Below the pieces are notes generated by a model. The model had not been told where the DNA came from and made no database searches. It saw nothing but the letters and a program-made list of their open reading frames with translations. A DNA stretch of 64,000 bases, from NCBI GenBank assembly GCA_046347945.1, contig JAXMFB010000003.1:186001-250000 (forward strand). Direction: 5' to 3'. Within the stretch, counting starts at the first letter, position 1; each line of letters starts with the position of its first letter. The stretch is from Zeimonas sp046347945 (GTDB taxonomy: Bacteria; Pseudomonadota; Gammaproteobacteria; Burkholderiales; Burkholderiaceae_E). The position numbers were made by a program, and so were the translations under genes. Below, one piece after another: positions 60,838 to 64,000 of this stretch.

Positions 60838-61632
60838 TTGCAGGGCGAAGCGACACCGATCCTCGAGGCGAAGGCGATCTCGCTGCAGTTCGGCGGCGTT
60901 CGGGCGTTGAGCGACGTCGGCTTCCACGTGCGGCAGGGCGAGCTGTTCTCGATCATCGGCCCGAACGGCGCGGGCAAGACCTCGATGCTGAACTGCATCT
61001 CGGGCCGTTACGCCCCCACTGCGGGACAGGTCCTGTTCAAGGGCCGCGACATCACGGCCCTGACGCCGAACGAACGGGCCAGGCTCGGGCTCGGCCGCAC
61101 CTTCCAGAACCTCGCGCTGTTCAGCCACATGACCGTGCTCGACAACATCATGGTCGGCCGGCACCACCTGCTGAAGAACAACTTCCTGACCGGCGGTCTC
61201 TACTGGTTCGGCGGTGCGCAGCGCGAGGAGCTCGAGCACCGGCGCCATGTCGAGGACATCATCGACTTCCTCGAGATCAGCCACATCCGCAAGGCGGTCG
61301 CGGGCACGCTGTCCTACGGCCTGCGCAAGCGCGTCGAGCTGGCGCGCGCGGTGGCGGTCAAGCCCGACCTGATCCTGCTCGACGAGCCGATGGCCGGCAT
61401 GAACCTCGAGGAGAAGGAGGACATGGCCCGCTACATCGTCGACCTCAACGAGGAGTGGGGGATGACGGTGATCATGATCGAGCACGACATGGGCGTGGTC
61501 ATGGACATCTCGCAGCGCGTCATCGTGCTGGACTTCGGCCGCAAGATCGCCGACGGCCTGCCCGACGAGATCATGAACAACGAGCACGTGAAGACCGCCT
61601 ACCTGGGCGTGGAAGACGACGAGGTCGCCTGA
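60838..61632 (+). CDS. ABC transporter ATP-binding protein (LivG type)
   Basis: 264 residues. Walker A GPNGAGKTS, RTFQNLALFSHMTVLDNIMV, signature LSYGLRKRVELARAV, Walker B LILLDEPMAGMN and switch MIEHDM. TTG 60838 is proposed as start because CGGGAGG lies eight bases upstream and the protein then begins close to the family N-terminus; the longer reading adds Arg-rich sequence. The stop overlaps the synthetase start (TGATG). First gene of a second Leu/Ile/Val-type uptake operon. Confidence 0.9.
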   Translation: MQGEATPILEAKAISLQFGGVRALSDVGFHVRQGELFSIIGPNGAGKTSMLNCISGRYAPTAGQVLFKGRDITALTPNERARLGLGRTFQNLALFSHMTVLDNIMVGRHHLLKNNFLTGGLYWFGGAQREELEHRRHVEDIIDFLEISHIRKAVAGTLSYGLRKRVELARAVAVKPDLILLDEPMAGMNLEEKEDMARYIVDLNEEWGMTVIMIEHDMGVVMDISQRVIVLDFGRKIADGLPDEIMNNEHVKTAYLGVEDDEVA

Positions 61633-63590
61633 TGCAAGCGGAGTACGGCGACGTCGTCCGTCACGACACCCTTCCGAAGCTGCTGCTGCACAACGCCGAG
61701 CGCTGGCCCGGCGAGGTCGCGATGCGCGAGAAGGAATTCGGCATCTGGAACGAGTTCACCTGGTCCGACTACCGCGACCGGGTCAAGGAGATCGCGCTCG
61801 GGCTGATCGAGCTGGGCGTCCGGCGCGGCGAGGTCGTCAGCTACCTCGGCAAGAACCGCCCCGAGATGGTCTGGAGCGAGCTCGCGATCCATTCGATCGG
61901 CTGCATGTCGCTCGGCATCTATCACGACGCGATGCCGCAGGAGGTCGCCTACCTGGTCGACTACGCCGAGGTGCGGGTCGTCCTGGTCGAGGACGAGGAG
62001 CAGGTCGACAAGCTGCTCGAGGTCGCCGAGCACTCGAAGAGCATCGAGCGGATCGTCTACTTCGACCCGCGCGGCATGAGGAAGTACCGCGACCCGCGCC
62101 TGGTGAGCTGGGACGAGCTGAAGGCGATGGCGGCGCGCGCCGCGGCCCGAGAGCCCTCGCGCTTCGCCGACGAGGTCGCGCTGGGCAAGGCCGAAGACGT
62201 CGCGATCCTGTGCACGACCTCCGGCACCACCTCGAACCCGAAGCTGGCGATGCTGCAGGCCGGGTCCTTCCTCGGCCATTGCGCGGCCTATCTCGAGGTC
62301 GACCCGAAGCTGCCGACCGACAACTACGTGTCGGTGCTGCCGCTTCCGTGGATCATGGAGCAGATCTACGCAGTGACCCAGCCGCTGATCTGCCGCATCA
62401 AGGTCAACTTCGTCGAAGAGCCCGAGACGATGATGGCCGACCTGCGCGAGATCGGGCCCACCTTCGTGCTGCTCGCGCCGCGCGTGTGGGAGCAGATCGC
62501 GGCCGACGTGCGGGCGCGGATGATGGACGCGACGCGCTTGAAGCAGAAGATGTTCGACCTGGGCATGAAGCTCGGGCTCCGGGCACTCGACCGGAAGCGC
62601 CGCTCCTGGCTCGCGGGGCTGATCCTGTTCCGGCCGCTGCGCGACCGGCTCGGCTTCACCTTCCTGAAGTCCGCCGCCACCGGCGGCGCGGCGCTGGGCC
62701 CCGACACCTTCCGCTTCTTCCAGGCCATGGGCGTGCCACTGCGCCAGATCTACGGCCAGACCGAGCTGGCCGGCGCCTACACGATCCACCGGCCCGGCGA
62801 CGTCGACTTCGACACGGTGGGCCTGCCGTTCGGCCACACCGAGCTGCGCATCGACCAGCCCGACAGGAACGGCGTGGGCGAGATCGTCGCGCGCAACTCG
62901 GGCATGTTCCTGGGCTTCTACCGCAACGACGACGCCACTCGCGCCGACGTGCGCGACGGCTGGATGTACACCGGCGACGCCGGCTACATCAAGAAGGAGA
63001 ACGGCCACCTGGTCGTCATCGACCGGGTCAAGGACCTCGCCACGACGTCCGGCGGCACCCGCTTCTCGCCGCAGTTCATCGAGAACAAGCTGAAGTTCTC
63101 GCCGTTCATCGCCGAGGCGGTCGTCCTGGGCCACGACCGGCCCTACCTGGCCGCGATCGTCTGCGTGCGCTACTCGATCGTCTCGAAGTGGGCCGAGCAG
63201 CGCAGCATCGCGTTCACGAACTACACCAGCCTGTCGTCGCGCCCCGAGATCTACCGGCTGCTGCGCGAGGAGGTCGAAAAGGTCAACGCGACGCTGCCCG
63301 AGCCGCAGCGCGTGCGCAAGTTCGTGCTGCTGTACAAGGAGCTCGACGCCGACGACGGCGAGCTGACCCGCACCCGCAAGGTCCGGCGCAACGTGATCGC
63401 CGACAAGTACGCCGACATCATCGACGCGATCTACGGCGACACGCCGATGGTGCACGTCGACACCGTGATCCGCTTCCAGGACGGCACGACCTCGCGGATC
63501 CAGACCGACCTGGTGGTCGAGAAGCTGCTCGACACCGGGGCCGCCGGCCCGAAACCCGCGGAGGCCGTGGCCGCCGAGCGGGCCGCGTAG
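61632..63590 (+). CDS. Long-chain acyl-CoA synthetase (AMP-forming)
   Basis: 652-residue adenylate-forming ligase activating a carboxylic acid to its CoA ester. P-loop CTTSGTTSNPKLAML (about 195-209), LLAPRVWEQIAAD, IYGQTELAGAYTIHRPGD, MYTGDAGYIKKENGHLVVID and RVKDLATTSGG. The gene is placed between ABC genes livG and livH, a recurrent arrangement in Betaproteobacteria. It suggests uptake of an aromatic or fatty acid and immediate activation by CoA. Substrate unknown. Coupled to livG by a one-base overlap. Confidence 0.92.
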   Translation: MQAEYGDVVRHDTLPKLLLHNAERWPGEVAMREKEFGIWNEFTWSDYRDRVKEIALGLIELGVRRGEVVSYLGKNRPEMVWSELAIHSIGCMSLGIYHDAMPQEVAYLVDYAEVRVVLVEDEEQVDKLLEVAEHSKSIERIVYFDPRGMRKYRDPRLVSWDELKAMAARAAAREPSRFADEVALGKAEDVAILCTTSGTTSNPKLAMLQAGSFLGHCAAYLEVDPKLPTDNYVSVLPLPWIMEQIYAVTQPLICRIKVNFVEEPETMMADLREIGPTFVLLAPRVWEQIAADVRARMMDATRLKQKMFDLGMKLGLRALDRKRRSWLAGLILFRPLRDRLGFTFLKSAATGGAALGPDTFRFFQAMGVPLRQIYGQTELAGAYTIHRPGDVDFDTVGLPFGHTELRIDQPDRNGVGEIVARNSGMFLGFYRNDDATRADVRDGWMYTGDAGYIKKENGHLVVIDRVKDLATTSGGTRFSPQFIENKLKFSPFIAEAVVLGHDRPYLAAIVCVRYSIVSKWAEQRSIAFTNYTSLSSRPEIYRLLREEVEKVNATLPEPQRVRKFVLLYKELDADDGELTRTRKVRRNVIADKYADIIDAIYGDTPMVHVDTVIRFQDGTTSRIQTDLVVEKLLDTGAAGPKPAEAVAAERAA

Positions 63591-63601
63591 CAGAGGGAAC
63601 C

Positions 63602-64000
63602 ATGAACGCCGATCTTCTTCTCCAGCTGCTCGTCAACGGCGTGATCATCGGGACGCTGTACGGCGTCGTCGCGATGTGCTTCGTGCTGATCTACAAGTCG
63701 ACGCAGATCGTGAACTTCGCGCAGGGCGAGTTCCTGCTGATCGGGGCCTGGACCTGCTGGTGGCTGCTCACCAGCATGAAGGTGCCGTTCTGGCTCGGCT
63801 TCCCGCTGACGCTGGCCTTCATGACCGCGTTCGGCGTCCTGTTGCAGGTGTTGGTGCTCAGGCCGATGATCGGCGAGCCGATCATCTCGGTGATCATGGT
63901 CACGATCGGCCTGTCGATCTTCTTCCAGGCGATGATGAAGTGGATGTTCGGCGTCTGGACTGCGCCGTTTCCGGAGGTGTTCTCGTCGAAGTCGATGAAC
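63602..64000 (+). CDS. Branched-chain amino acid-type ABC permease (LivH), 5' part
   Basis: 133 codons are visible before the window ends. LivH marks: LLLQLLVNGVIIGTLYGVVA, CFVLIYKSTQIVNFAQGEFL and VIMVTIGLSIFFQAMM. ATG 63602 follows AGAGGGAA and is 12 bases past the synthetase stop. Third gene of the second uptake operon; livM, a binding protein and livF would be expected beyond the window. Confidence 0.92.
   Translation, partial: MNADLLLQLLVNGVIIGTLYGVVAMCFVLIYKSTQIVNFAQGEFLLIGAWTCWWLLTSMKVPFWLGFPLTLAFMTAFGVLLQVLVLRPMIGEPIISVIMVTIGLSIFFQAMMKWMFGVWTAPFPEVFSSKSMN

Overview
The window is a high-GC chromosomal segment. Codon use, the TTG/GTG starts and the gene families point to a betaproteobacterium, most likely of the Burkholderiales; this is an inference from gene content, not a marker-gene result. 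Typical content includes glutathione-dependent formaldehyde detoxification, a gig/bufferin-type operon, a DUF2189 protein, a prkA-DUF444-SpoVR cluster, and a livG/acyl-CoA synthetase/livH cluster. No rRNA, tRNA, CRISPR array or replication origin was recognised.

Left part (1-9.2 kb): a partial DUF1993 gene, frmA-fghA, a DMT exporter, then a metal-stress module. That module is a bufA-bufB-bufC-doxX (gigPABT-like) operon on the minus strand facing an ECF sigma factor and its NrsF/DUF1109 anti-sigma partner. Both sides of the shared intergenic region carry GTAACC-N16-CGAA, the promoter form I recall for SigF-type ECF factors. The regulators look intact, but every structural gene of the operon is broken by frameshifts and bufA also has an in-frame stop. 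A UvrD-like helicase follows.

Accessory part (9.3-22 kb): decayed genes (a diheme cytochrome c, an MFS transporter, a piece of fghA) lead into a visibly less GC-rich island of about 10 kb. The island carries an acyl-CoA dehydrogenase, a sulfurtransferase, an AHL-lactonase-like metallohydrolase, a complete branched-chain amino acid-type ABC transporter interrupted by an IS5-type remnant, and a GntR/FCD regulator. On its right side lie decayed copies of yaeQ (inverted) and of a UPF0149 gene, whose intact versions sit 3-4 kb further on. Both edges of the island are therefore marked by decayed duplicates of genes found intact elsewhere in this window.

Middle part (22-43 kb): a Cpx-like envelope-stress system (cpxA, cpxR, divergent spy/cpxP with an exact GTAAA-N5-GTAAA box); yaeQ and UPF0149; a proteobacterial dedicated sortase system (class GN sortase, VIT/VWA target, response regulator, frameshifted histidine kinase); a PAS-GGDEF-EAL protein; an HtrA protease with a two-component system directly upstream; and the SpoVR / DUF444 / PrkA stress cluster.

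Right part (43-64 kb): ettA; a fixABCX electron-bifurcation operon preceded by a perfect FNR-type box; alanine dehydrogenase; SrkA kinase; an SH3 protein; a MoxR-DUF58-VWA operon; a second trypsin-like protease; a DUF2189 membrane protein; a threonine dehydratase with two compensating frameshifts; a 49-residue membrane peptide; 3-hydroxybutyryl-CoA dehydrogenase; a frameshifted TPMT-like methyltransferase; a Crp/Fnr regulator; and the start of a second ABC uptake operon (livG, long-chain acyl-CoA synthetase, livH).

Small indels cluster in a few short zones (3.3-5.6, 9.4-12, 30.7-31.1, 57.1-57.3 and 59.5 kb) while most genes are clean. Whether each zone is real decay or local sequence error cannot be settled from the sequence alone.
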